Positions 1 through 7,529 are shown, counted from the stretch's first letter. The stretch: DNA of 16,657 nt from Candidatus Falkowbacteria bacterium CG23_combo_of_CG06-09_8_20_14_all_49_15 (GCA_002771615.1 PCSD01000050.1:1-16657), one strand, 5' to 3'. Made by a program: numbers and translations. The notes: generated by a model from the sequence alone, not told the origin.

Positions 1-150
1 CGTCCCAACAACGGGCGTCCCAACGGTTGGCGTTTCAACAACGGGCGTCCCAACGGTTGGCGTTTCAACAACGGGCGTCGAAATAATGGGCGTCCCAACA
101 ACGGGCATTTCAACAATGGGCGTCCCAACCATTGATGTACCAGCGGTTGG
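1..150 (-). repeat. 15-bp in-frame tandem repeat inside the transposase gene
   Basis: Ten consecutive 15-bp units fill 1-150 and probably continue leftward. On the plus strand two main variants recur, CGTCCCAACAACGGG and CGTCCCAACGGTTGG, with CGTTTCAACAACGGG in some positions. Each unit encodes five residues, so changes in copy number keep the reading frame. Units at 16-45 and 46-75 are identical 30-bp blocks, which indicates recent duplication. Units from 121 to 150 are the most diverged and form the old edge of the array. Confidence 0.93.
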
Positions 151-495
151 TGTTTTGCCGAATAACACATCCGTCATTGGCGTCATGGTCGCAACCAAAT
201 CAACAATGGGTGGATATTCATAATCAATGGCCAAAATAAAATGTATGTGATTGGGCATAATCATCCAGGCATCCAAACGGACAGACGGCCGGATGGCCGG
301 GGTTTGCAATAATTCCCGGGCAACGATGCAGCCGATGCCGTTCAATATCATCAGACCATTGTCAATCCTGCCAAAAAATGATTGCCGTTGAAACGCGCAA
401 ATCGTCACAAAATAATATCCGTTTTGCCGGTAATCATATCCGGGCAGACGGATTGAATTGATCCGATATTTATTTTTGAATAATCCCGTGTTCAT
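1..495 (-). CDS. Y1 (REP-associated type) transposase, 3' end outside the window
   Basis: The frame is open from ATG at 495-493 to the left edge (165 codons seen). Residues 15-34 (SIRLPGYDYRQNGYYFVTIC) and MPNHIHFIL at 80-88 match the N-terminal half of the IS200-like Y1/RAYT transposase family. H83 and H85 form the metal-binding HUH pair. The catalytic tyrosine helix should lie further left, off the window. These enzymes cut single-stranded DNA by forming a 5'-phosphotyrosine link. From residue 116 on, the protein becomes a run of ten five-residue units of the type TPVVG/TPTVE. These fall in the variable stretch between the HUH motif and the tyrosine helix. The gene starts 34 bases after the LamG gene on the same strand. 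AAGGAGG precedes the ATG with only one base between, which is unusually close. Whether the full gene is intact cannot be judged here. The family call is confident. Confidence 0.85.
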   Translation of the reverse strand, partial: MNTGLFKNKYRINSIRLPGYDYRQNGYYFVTICAFQRQSFFGRIDNGLMILNGIGCIVARELLQTPAIRPSVRLDAWMIMPNHIHFILAIDYEYPPIVDLVATMTPMTDVLFGKTPTAGTSMVGTPIVEMPVVGTPIISTPVVETPTVGTPVVETPTVGTPVVGT

Positions 496-529
496 CCCTC
501 CTTGATAAAAAATTAGCAAAGCCTGCCGA

Positions 530-3500
530 TCATTCAAACCTGACTGCACCGCCGTTGTATTCTGTTTTCACCTGTTCATCGGTCAAGGCGTAATTCCAGA
601 TTTTGACATCATCAATCAGGCCGTCAAAAAAATTCGTTCCACGCTTGCCGATTGTTAAATTGCTTGCCTCAAATGCGGTCGCGGTCTTGATTAAAATATG
701 CCGCCAATTTGTGTCTAAACGATTAGTGGACAGGCCATCAATATAAATAACCGGATTAACAAAGCCGGGAGCGGAAATTATGCCGTCCGTGATAATTATA
801 TAATGCGTACCGCCATCCAGATCAATTATATTTTCAGTTGTACTTTCGGGCTTAAGCCAAAAAGCCACCGTGTTGATATTGAGATTAGTATCGCCGATAT
901 TAACATAATCATCCGCCCCGTCAAAACTGCCGGCGCTGTGATATTTGCCGGTCCGGCCGTTGTACCAGAAAGAAGCAGACGAGCTGGCGCAGGTGCCGGT
1001 GGCAATGACATCCGAGGCGCCCAAATACAGCTGGCCGTGCCGGCCATTGCCGGATTCATCATGGATGGTCCCGCCCTGGCATTCATCAAAACGCCAATGC
1101 GCGATCGGCTTGCCCTGGTTGTATTCCCACGCGACTTGCGCCGGCGTGCGGACGTAATTATAGATACGGACCTGATCAATTGAACCGTCAAAAGTACGAC
1201 CCTGAAAATAATTATTGCCTATATTCAAAGCGCTGGTTGCGTCAGATACCCGACTGCCAACGCCATCCGATTCTACTGAAGTCATATGGCCAAGCGCTTG
1301 GCCGTCCCGATAAAATGTAACGCCGCTAGCCAAATTACTTCCATCCCAAACAATTGATATGTTGTGCCAAGAATTAAAATTGTCGGAAGTAAAACTGTTT
1401 TGCGCGGAAGCGGCCAACAAATCATTAGCACCGTCATAATCCATAATAAAATTCAAATTTGAGTAAGACAGGGCTATTCGACTATACCAACCGCTATTTG
1501 AGTTATATTCTTTAGACACAATAAATTCCAAACTTCCCTCTCCATAACTCTCAGCTTTAACCCAAGCGGAAATTGTCATCTGTTCCAAATTATTGATTGG
1601 ATCGTTGGCCGCAACAAGTATTTTATCATCCACCCCGTCAAACTGGAGGGCATTGCCGAACTTGCCCCTGGTCCATTGCGGACTTGAATCCTGGCTGACA
1701 AATTGTCCGTCATTACCATTTCCGCTTGTGTCATTAGTGGTGGTGCCGGCCTTTTCGTCAAACTTCCATTCCGCCACTGGCGGAGCGCAATAGTCGCCCG
1801 AACCCGGGACGCAGTAAACCAAGCTGGCGGCTTGGCTGGAAGTGGCGGAACCGGCTGGGACTGAGCCGGTGGAGCCGAAAACGACCGCTTGGCCGCGGTT
1901 GGCCAATTGCTTGATGTCGTCCAGGTTGGCCGCAAAGCCATAGACGCGGACATCGTCAATCAATCCCTGGAATTCATCCGTGCCATCCGTGGCATTGGCA
2001 TCGCCGATGTAGAAAATTCCGGCATTGGCCAGAGTGCCGTCCGCGGCCAATGAGGTATCGGATCCGGCCAATACCCCGTCAACGTATAATTCTATTTTGG
2101 TGTTTGATGTTTTTACGCCCAACACATGATGCCATTGGCCGTCCGCATAATCCCGGCCGCTGGAAAGCGCGCTGTCTTCGGGAAAAGAAGCGGAAGAGGT
2201 GTCGCCGATGCCGAAGGCCAGGGCGCCGGCGCTGTTTAAAGACAAAGAATAACCTTCATTGCCGTCTTGTTTGTGAATGATATATTCCGTGGCGGCCGGA
2301 TTGGCCGGGCCGTATTTTATCCAAGCGGACAAAGTAAAATCAGTGGCGGCCGCGAAATCCAGTTCAGCGTCATCAGCGTCATCAGCCGCGCGGCGGTTGT
2401 CGCCGCCCTGGAAAGCCGAACCTTCAAGGCCGTTCAGGGTCCGATGGCTCGCGCCGGACAGCGTGAAATCTTTGTTGAAGCGGCTTTCGTCCTGGGCCAG
2501 CGCGCCATAGCCTTCGTCAAATCTGAGGTGGAGAAGGGGAGCGCCCAAAGGAGAATTGCCCGCCAGCATGTCTTCAGTGATCTGGCGTTGGGTCCGGGCG
2601 TAGTTATAGATGCGGACATCGTCAATGAGGCCGTTGAAATAACCGCTATTAACGCGCGAATACCCAATTCTCATATCAGTATATTGAAAAAAAGGAACAA
2701 TAGTATTACCAGGTGTATGTTGTACCGTTGAACGTAATATTCCGTTCACAAATAACGATTGAACGCCAGTAAAAGAATCATAAACACCAACAGCACTGTG
2801 CCATTTATTAAATTGTGTACTTTTCAAGTCAAAAACAGCTGATTGTTGTGTTTTAAAACCAGAAGAATCTTTTGTCACTAATATCCAATCTAACAAATTA
2901 GGGTTGCCTTGATAAAAACGCAGATCATAACCCTCTTGTAATTGGGTATCACTGTTCCAACGCCAACCGCCAAAAATAGCGTCAGCATTTACATTATCCG
3001 AAATTTCACGATAAAACCATCCACTAACAGTAATACTTGGATAATTCTGTGGTCTAATTGAAACATAATCATTATTGCCGTCAAATTCTAAACTACCGCC
3101 ATATTTTCCTTTTGCCCAAGTTGGCGCGGCGGTGCCAGCACCAAAACTGCCATGATTGCCCCCGCTCCAAGTCGTTGAAGCCGCGCTATCAAAAGCAGTG
3201 GTGCCGCTTTTTTCGTCAAATCGCCAATGCGCCACCGGCCCGGGCGCCCATTCATAAAGCCGCCGTACTTCGTCCGGGGAAAGGGCGCGATTGTAAATGC
3301 GAACTTCATCGATCTGGCCATCCCAAGCACGATTATATAAACCATCGTTGTATAAATTCCCAATTGTTAATTTTTCATTACTATCATCACCTTTAACGCC
3401 TCTACCGTTTGTTATGGATGTGGGTTGAAGTAATGTTCCGTTCTTATAAAGATTAACCATCTCCGCCTGGTTTGTTCCGTCCCAAACTAAAATAAAATTT

Positions 3501-5080
3501 AGCCATTTATTTAATTCTGCTTGGCTGTTATAGTTTACAACCAAATTATCCCCGCTAAAACTGGACCAAAAGCTAATTATGCTATTTGTTGTTACATACT
3601 GTAATGCCCAGCCATGGTCGGAAAAATCTGCTTTTGAGATTAAATAACCTTGTCCTACATAACCAAAACTATCCGCCTTTACCCATAATGAAATTGACAT
3701 AGGACCAATATTGGAATTGCTATTATTGGATAAAATATTAATTGAACCGCCATCTTCGCTTCCGTCAAAAACTCCGTTGTTTCCGAATTTCCCGCCAGTG
3801 GTTGAAGCATAGCCATAATATGTCCCATCATTCCCGTTCCCGCTCGCATCAAGCGCGCCGGAAGTGGTCGCGCTCTCATCCATCTGCCAATACCCCACCA
3901 ATCCGTCAGTCAGCCAAGAAGCGGATCGGGAACCGAAAGCCGCGGACACGCCTTGGCTGGATTTGATACCCGCGCGCCCGGCATTATAGTCTTGTTTGAT
4001 CTGGTCAGCCGTGCGGGCATAAGGATAGATTTTTACTTCATCAATGAAGCCGTGAAACCAACGATCAGTGCCATTTTCATAACTTCCTATAAAAATATCA
4101 TCACTATCCATCCAAGATCCTCCAAATGTTACTGATTCAATAAGAACGCCATTTTCATATAAAAAATAATCATTATTATTTTTTACAGCAACAATATTAT
4201 GCCATGTTTGTAAACTTATGCTTAAAGCATTAAATACAGCCCCAGACGCATTTTCACCAACATTCATTCTTAAATAATTACCTTGGTTATAATATAAATC
4301 CCAATCCATGGTTGATTCTGAATTACGCTTTGATAGCAGGCGTGGGTTAGAGTCAGTTGTCCAGGAAACAGGTTTAACCCAAAAGGACAATGCAAAATTC
4401 TCAACATGTAAACTATTGCTATCCGATATTTGTACATATTTACTTACCCCGTCAAACCACAAACACTTACCGCTCACGCACATGCTTTCATCCTGCCAGG
4501 TCGCGCCGTTGATGGTGCCGTCATTTTTGTGCGCGGTTTCGTCGTGCGCGATCTCGCCATAACCTTCGTCAAATGGCCAGTAGCCGACCGGACCGGGCCC
4601 GGTCTCGGCGGATTGGACATTGCCGATGGTGTAATCGGAAGCTTCAAGGCTGAAGCCAGCCGGACTGAAGCCGTCCGGAGCGGACATATTGCCGTAATAA
4701 AAATAAATCGTCTGCGCACCGATCGGAAAACTGTTAAAATTGACCTGGATGACATTGGCGGCCGTGCGGCAGCCGGACATGAGATAATGGGCCAGCACTT
4801 CGCCGTTCCGGGCCGTGAAACGGAAATCGCCGCAGTCGCTTTGCATGCTGGTGGAAGCGGTTTTAGTATCAAGGGTCAAGGCGACATAGACATTGCTTTG
4901 CGCCGAACCGTTGTTGGTAACCGTAATGGCCTGGCGGTAAGTCCAGGACTCGTTCCACCAGGTGGCCGCGGCCATCCGGGCGCCGCGAGTGAAATAAAAA
5001 TAGGCGGTCAGCGCCGGAATCGCCAACAAGCTGAAAATGATAATCAGTTGAAAAATTTTTTTGCGCAAGAATGATTTCAT
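530..5080 (-). CDS. Giant secreted protein: DUF2341 domain plus six LamG modules
   Basis: This is a 1516-residue exported protein. Residues 1-30 form a signal peptide or signal anchor (KSFLRKK, then a hydrophobic run to about residue 30). A DUF2341 domain spans about 43-150 (WWNESWTYRQAITVTN ... TIYFYYGN). Six concanavalin A-like LamG modules follow at about 163-366, 392-611, 613-840, 846-1062, 1100-1322 and 1324-1512. Each opens with a motif like GPVAHWRFDE, has a central F/LQFDGxxDYV strand, and closes with a motif like DGLIDDVRIYNYART. Such proteins are thought to bind surface glycans or act in adhesion. The ligand is unknown. I see no LPxTG, PEP-CTERM or C-terminal membrane segment, so only an uncleaved N-terminal helix could tether it. 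The ATG overlaps the stop of the DUF559 relic (ATGA), which suggests translational coupling. Base composition is strongly mosaic within the gene. Confidence 0.9.
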   Translation of the reverse strand: MKSFLRKKIFQLIIIFSLLAIPALTAYFYFTRGARMAAATWWNESWTYRQAITVTNNGSAQSNVYVALTLDTKTASTSMQSDCGDFRFTARNGEVLAHYLMSGCRTAANVIQVNFNSFPIGAQTIYFYYGNMSAPDGFSPAGFSLEASDYTIGNVQSAETGPGPVGYWPFDEGYGEIAHDETAHKNDGTINGATWQDESMCVSGKCLWFDGVSKYVQISDSNSLHVENFALSFWVKPVSWTTDSNPRLLSKRNSESTMDWDLYYNQGNYLRMNVGENASGAVFNALSISLQTWHNIVAVKNNNDYFLYENGVLIESVTFGGSWMDSDDIFIGSYENGTDRWFHGFIDEVKIYPYARTADQIKQDYNAGRAGIKSSQGVSAAFGSRSASWLTDGLVGYWQMDESATTSGALDASGNGNDGTYYGYASTTGGKFGNNGVFDGSEDGGSINILSNNSNSNIGPMSISLWVKADSFGYVGQGYLISKADFSDHGWALQYVTTNSIISFWSSFSGDNLVVNYNSQAELNKWLNFILVWDGTNQAEMVNLYKNGTLLQPTSITNGRGVKGDDSNEKLTIGNLYNDGLYNRAWDGQIDEVRIYNRALSPDEVRRLYEWAPGPVAHWRFDEKSGTTAFDSAASTTWSGGNHGSFGAGTAAPTWAKGKYGGSLEFDGNNDYVSIRPQNYPSITVSGWFYREISDNVNADAIFGGWRWNSDTQLQEGYDLRFYQGNPNLLDWILVTKDSSGFKTQQSAVFDLKSTQFNKWHSAVGVYDSFTGVQSLFVNGILRSTVQHTPGNTIVPFFQYTDMRIGYSRVNSGYFNGLIDDVRIYNYARTQRQITEDMLAGNSPLGAPLLHLRFDEGYGALAQDESRFNKDFTLSGASHRTLNGLEGSAFQGGDNRRAADDADDAELDFAAATDFTLSAWIKYGPANPAATEYIIHKQDGNEGYSLSLNSAGALAFGIGDTSSASFPEDSALSSGRDYADGQWHHVLGVKTSNTKIELYVDGVLAGSDTSLAADGTLANAGIFYIGDANATDGTDEFQGLIDDVRVYGFAANLDDIKQLANRGQAVVFGSTGSVPAGSATSSQAASLVYCVPGSGDYCAPPVAEWKFDEKAGTTTNDTSGNGNDGQFVSQDSSPQWTRGKFGNALQFDGVDDKILVAANDPINNLEQMTISAWVKAESYGEGSLEFIVSKEYNSNSGWYSRIALSYSNLNFIMDYDGANDLLAASAQNSFTSDNFNSWHNISIVWDGSNLASGVTFYRDGQALGHMTSVESDGVGSRVSDATSALNIGNNYFQGRTFDGSIDQVRIYNYVRTPAQVAWEYNQGKPIAHWRFDECQGGTIHDESGNGRHGQLYLGASDVIATGTCASSSASFWYNGRTGKYHSAGSFDGADDYVNIGDTNLNINTVAFWLKPESTTENIIDLDGGTHYIIITDGIISAPGFVNPVIYIDGLSTNRLDTNWRHILIKTATAFEASNLTIGKRGTNFFDGLIDDVKIWNYALTDEQVKTEYNGGAVRFE

Positions 5081-5430
5081 TTTAATCTTTGCCTTATTTT
5101 TTCAATTACTTGCTTAGTTTGATTTATTACTTCCGAATTGTTAAAACGCAATACCCCAAAACCCAATGCCTCAATATCCTGCGCCCTGTCATGATCATAA
5201 CTTTTTTGTTCCTGTCCGTTATGAACAGAACCGTCTATTTCAATAACCAACTTCTGCCGCGGACAACAAAAATCAGCAATATAATGGCCGATACCGTATT
5301 GGCGGCGGAAACGGACATTTAATTTATTTTTATTAAGTTTTGGCCATTAGAATTTTTCGGCTGGAGTACAATTTTTTCTTAAAAATTGGCGGCGTTTTTT
5401 CTGCAACCGTTTATTATAGATTATTGTCAT
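5077..5430 (-). pseudogene. DUF559 (Vsr-like endonuclease fold) protein, interrupted by an in-frame TAA
   Basis: Reading from ATG at 5430-5428 gives 27 residues ending LRKNCTPAEKF. A TAA follows at 5349-5347 (codon 28), then the same frame continues for 89 residues from WPKLNKNKLNVRFRRQYGIG to a TGA at 5079-5077. Together the two parts match a complete DUF559 protein of usual length (about 117 residues). These typically read TPAEKxLWxKLRN...KFRRQ, then IVDFYCPxxKLVIEIDGxxH. The PD-(D/E)xK-like core is present as YIADFCC and LVIEIDGSVH. The stop sits where the family usually has a leucine, so a single T-to-A change (TTA to TAA) would explain it. No ATG, GTG or TTG lies between the stop and the conserved core, so a shorter protein restarting there is unlikely. 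A sequencing error or readthrough remains possible. The final TGA overlaps the ATG of the LamG gene. Confidence 0.8.
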
Positions 5431-5437
5431 ATGAAGC

Positions 5438-5495
5438 GGGGTCAAACCCCTCTGTCCCGCCTCAAGCGGGACATCTCCCCTTGCCAAGGGGAGAT
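5438..5495 (-). repeat. Three back-to-back hairpins directly upstream of the DUF559 relic
   Basis: Three perfect inverted repeats follow one another: 5473-5495 (10-bp arms ATCTCCCCTT, loop GCC), 5454-5472 (7-bp arms GTCCCGC, loop CTCAA) and 5438-5450 (4-bp arms GGGG/CCCC, loop TCAAA). The third ends 7 bases before the DUF559 start codon. From memory, GGGGAGATGTCCC-type palindromes often occur next to DUF559 genes in unrelated bacteria, so the hairpins and the nuclease may form one mobile unit. That link is knowledge plus inference and has not been searched. Confidence 0.75.
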
Positions 5496-5813
5496 TAAAT
5501 ATGGTCTTTCTCCCTCATTTTCTTTTTTCTCCTTCTCCTCCCCTTATTATAAGAGTGGATAGGGATGAATCACTCACCCCCGCCTCGCTTTTGCTCGGCT
5601 TCGCCCTTCTCTCTCTTTGTCATCAGATCGGGAATAAATTAAACAGCCGATATTCAACGCTCAATATCCAACCAATACCCAATCCGGCAAAAAATTCATA
5701 ATCACTGATTAACTGATCACTAAATTATTCTACGCGACGACGATTTCCTAGGAGGTGAAGAATTTTTTAAGGAGATCAGATTTTAGTCGGGTTGGAATGC
5801 TTGATTATTTTAT
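5496..5813. other. Intergenic stretch without a convincing gene
   Basis: An AT-rich, pyrimidine-rich stretch (5500-5545) is followed by low-complexity sequence. A 66-codon plus-strand frame at 5501-5701 has no recognisable motif, no ribosome site and a composition unlike real genes here, so I do not call it. One copy of the 22-nt dispersed repeat lies at 5646-5667. The plus strand has AGGAGG at 5750-5755 and AAGGAG at 5769-5774, but no credible reading frame follows either. Confidence 0.6.
5646..5667 (+). repeat. 22-nt dispersed intergenic repeat, copy 1
   Basis: This starts CCGATATTC and ends CTCAATATC. It aligns without gaps to the copies at 7549-7570 and 9860-9881. All three are intergenic and on the plus strand. 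Confidence 0.65.
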
Positions 5814-5843
5814 ATTATAACACAAATTTTCTTTATTAAGCAA
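5814..5843 (-). promoter_or_regulatory. Candidate extended -10 promoter for the DUF559-LamG-transposase group
   Basis: On the minus strand there is a -35-like TTGCTT (5843-5838), an 18-base spacer and a perfect TATAAT (5819-5814), with TGT directly before it (extended -10). It lies just past the terminator of the 468-residue protein gene and points towards the DUF559 relic. It would give a leader of nearly 400 bases that includes the three hairpins. The -35 box is weak. Confidence 0.5.
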
Positions 5844-5878
5844 AAATAAAAAAGCGCCCCGCGATTAGGCGGAGCGCT
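5842..5878 (-). terminator. Rho-independent terminator of the 468-residue protein gene
   Basis: On the minus strand AGCGCTCCGC (5878-5869), a six-base loop and GCGGGGCGCT (5862-5853) form a 10-bp stem with one G-T pair. A T-rich tract (5852-5842) follows. It sits 27 bases after the stop codon at 5905. Its T tract touches the -35 box of the next candidate promoter. Confidence 0.9.
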
Positions 5879-5904
5879 ATATAAAAGTCTAGGCAGGATA
5901 ACGA

Positions 5905-7311
5905 TTAGTATCGGGCGCCAGTCCGGGTGCCGTCATAAACGAAATCCGAATATTGGTGCGGCGTGTTGAAAGCCGGTTCGCCCGGGCGGTAGCCGTAAGC
6001 GCCTTGGACCCGGATGCCGACGCGGTCAATCTCGCGGAAACTGTTGCCGTCCACGGACAATTGCACGCGGACCTCGTAATCGCCCGCGGCCAAACGGCCG
6101 AAGTCGCTCGCCAGATGGACGCGCCCCCAGTAACTCCCGTTCGGATATTGGGTGGGCACTTCCTTGCTCAAGAACGGCTGACTGTCGCCGCGGCGGTAAA
6201 GATCGTGCCGGACAGTCAGGGAATCCAAACCGGACAAACGGGAAAAATTGGTCACCACGATCACGTTCTCATAGCTCTGGAAAACGGATTTCTGGTCAAT
6301 GTTCACGCAAGCGCCGTTGTCGCCCTGGCCGCTGCCGGCGCAAATCACGTCCCGCTGGACCTGCGCGCCTTTGACCGTAACCACGGTGGAACCGATTTTC
6401 TGGAACGCGCCGCCGTTCAGGCTGATCAGAGTGTTGATGGTGTGCTGGCCGGAAGGCAGGCGGTTGAAATAGGTATCGGAATAATTAACATACCAAAAAT
6501 CGTAATCGGGCTTTTTGACCGGCGAAATCTTGCTGTCATAGAAACGGCGGCCGTTCAGCAAAACCTCGTGCTTGATTTGGAAAGATTCCACCTGGCTGAT
6601 ATCGGTCAATTTGGTCATCACGCTCACCGGCTCATTCTGGTCAAAAACATTTTTTTCCTGGCGGAAAGCGTATTCGTAGCCGCTCGTATTATAGACATCG
6701 CGGCCAGTCCTGGTCCAGACCAATTTATAGCCCGGTTTGGGCTGGCAGATATAACGGCCGCAATAAGAACAGTATTGGCCGGATTGGCCATAAGCATAAT
6801 AATTATAGTCCTGGTAATGGCTCGCGCCGGCCGCGGCGCGCTGGCCGTTGTATTGGCCGGAAATAACCTGGATAGTCTTGGTGTCATGGAGACGGAAAGC
6901 CTGCTCGTCCATACGGATATAGACTTTCATCTGGTATTCGCCGCCGGGCAGGGAATGGATGACATCCCAATGATAGACTTCCGGCCAGAAATAGCGCTGG
7001 GGCGCGAACACGCGGGAATCAAAACGTTTGACCACGCGGCCGTTTTGGTCCTGCACTTCGTGCCGGAACTGGAACTTGTCCACACTGTCAATGGCGAAAA
7101 TCCGGGTCAAAAAATAGATGCTCTGATTGTCATAAAAATAATTGCTTTCTTTGACAATCTCGTTCACGTTCTGCCTGGTTTCATTGACGCCCAAGCCGAA
7201 GACCGTGGAGCGGTACTTGAAACTCGGCTCTTTGCCCAAAGCCAGAGACGGCAAAGCCAAAGTGCTGAACATGACCGCCGCCAGGATCAGGGGTAAAGTT
7301 TTTTTCATCAT
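5905..7311 (-). CDS. Exported protein with three copies of an unrecognised beta-sandwich-like module
   Basis: This is a 468-residue protein whose family I do not recognise. Residues 1-26 form a clear signal peptide (MMKK, a hydrophobic core, then SLALG). Three modules of about 95 residues are visible at about 57-150, 222-315 and 343-437. Each has a strand like FLTRIFAIDSVDKFQFRHEV or VMTKLTDISQVESFQIKHEV, an aromatic patch with W or Y in the middle (FWPEVY, FWYVNY, YWGRVH), then LPxGxY/H, V-x-L/I-x-x-x-G, and a closing TVxVKG-like strand. This resembles an Ig-like or carbohydrate-binding fold. The linker between modules 1 and 2 is rich in tyrosine and holds C181, C184 and C189 (CSYCGRYIC). 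C324 and C335 lie between modules 2 and 3. Adjacent ATG codons occur at 7311 and 7308. Neither has a clear ribosome site, and the choice affects one residue. The gene is a single unit with its own promoter and terminator. Role unknown; structural or adhesive is a guess. Confidence 0.88.
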   Translation of the reverse strand: MMKKTLPLILAAVMFSTLALPSLALGKEPSFKYRSTVFGLGVNETRQNVNEIVKESNYFYDNQSIYFLTRIFAIDSVDKFQFRHEVQDQNGRVVKRFDSRVFAPQRYFWPEVYHWDVIHSLPGGEYQMKVYIRMDEQAFRLHDTKTIQVISGQYNGQRAAAGASHYQDYNYYAYGQSGQYCSYCGRYICQPKPGYKLVWTRTGRDVYNTSGYEYAFRQEKNVFDQNEPVSVMTKLTDISQVESFQIKHEVLLNGRRFYDSKISPVKKPDYDFWYVNYSDTYFNRLPSGQHTINTLISLNGGAFQKIGSTVVTVKGAQVQRDVICAGSGQGDNGACVNIDQKSVFQSYENVIVVTNFSRLSGLDSLTVRHDLYRRGDSQPFLSKEVPTQYPNGSYWGRVHLASDFGRLAAGDYEVRVQLSVDGNSFREIDRVGIRVQGAYGYRPGEPAFNTPHQYSDFVYDGTRTGARY

Positions 7312-7404
7312 AAGACAAATATTAATAGTTTTTTAATACTATTTTTTATTTAAAATTAAACAAAATATGACAGAATTAGGCTGATTTTTTTACAGGATTA
7401 AAAA

Positions 7405-7433
7405 ACCTTAGCACAAAAACCGATTTTTTTCAA
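7405..7433 (-). promoter_or_regulatory. Candidate promoter of the 468-residue protein gene
   Basis: The minus strand has TTGAAA (7433-7428), a 17-base spacer and TAAGGT (7410-7405), preceded by TGC as an extended -10. Only three of six -10 positions match the consensus, so confidence is modest. The predicted leader is about 85-90 bases. Confidence 0.4.
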
Positions 7434-7461
7434 GAGTCTGGGGTAATGTGTAAAAGTTTTA

Positions 7462-7505
7462 TAGAAATGTCCTATTTGGCGTTTTTTAGAAATGTCCTAT
7501 TCGGC
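7462..7505. repeat. Tandem pair of a 19-bp sequence, possible insertion-sequence end
   Basis: TAGAAATGTCCTATTTGGC at 7462-7480 recurs at 7487-7505 with one mismatch (TTTGGC/TTCGGC), offset by 25 bases. The minus-strand form, GGACATTTCTA, recalls sequence at transposase gene ends in other uncultivated bacteria, but no transposase is present here. It could be a solo end left by excision or a regulator-binding pair. Confidence 0.6.
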
Positions 7506-7529
7506 CAATCTCGCTTGGCCGGACTGGCT

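Noticed and set aside
1..150. CRISPR array
   Set aside because: The repeats are contiguous 15-bp units without spacers, and they are in frame within a transposase gene.
4430..5074. A 214-codon plus-strand open frame opposite the DUF2341 region
   Set aside because: It lies opposite a confident signal peptide and DUF2341 domain and shows no family features.
5089..5322. A 77-codon plus-strand open frame
   Set aside because: The opposite strand encodes clear DUF559 sequence (FRRQYGIG, LVIEIDG), so this frame is incidental.
5347..5349. Evidence for reassigned stop codons
   Set aside because: TAA is used as a normal stop by neighbouring genes (468-residue protein, macroglobulin), and TGA ends the LamG gene. 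One internal TAA is better explained by mutation or error.
5501..5701. A 66-codon plus-strand open frame in the intergenic region
   Set aside because: The sequence is low-complexity, with no ribosome site and no recognisable domain, and it contains the 22-nt dispersed repeat.
5953..7296. A 447-codon plus-strand open frame antisense to the 468-residue protein gene
   Set aside because: It mirrors the real gene over almost its whole length, has no signal peptide or recognisable motif, and reads as a valine/alanine/isoleucine-rich shadow. The minus-strand protein has a signal peptide, repeats and a terminator.
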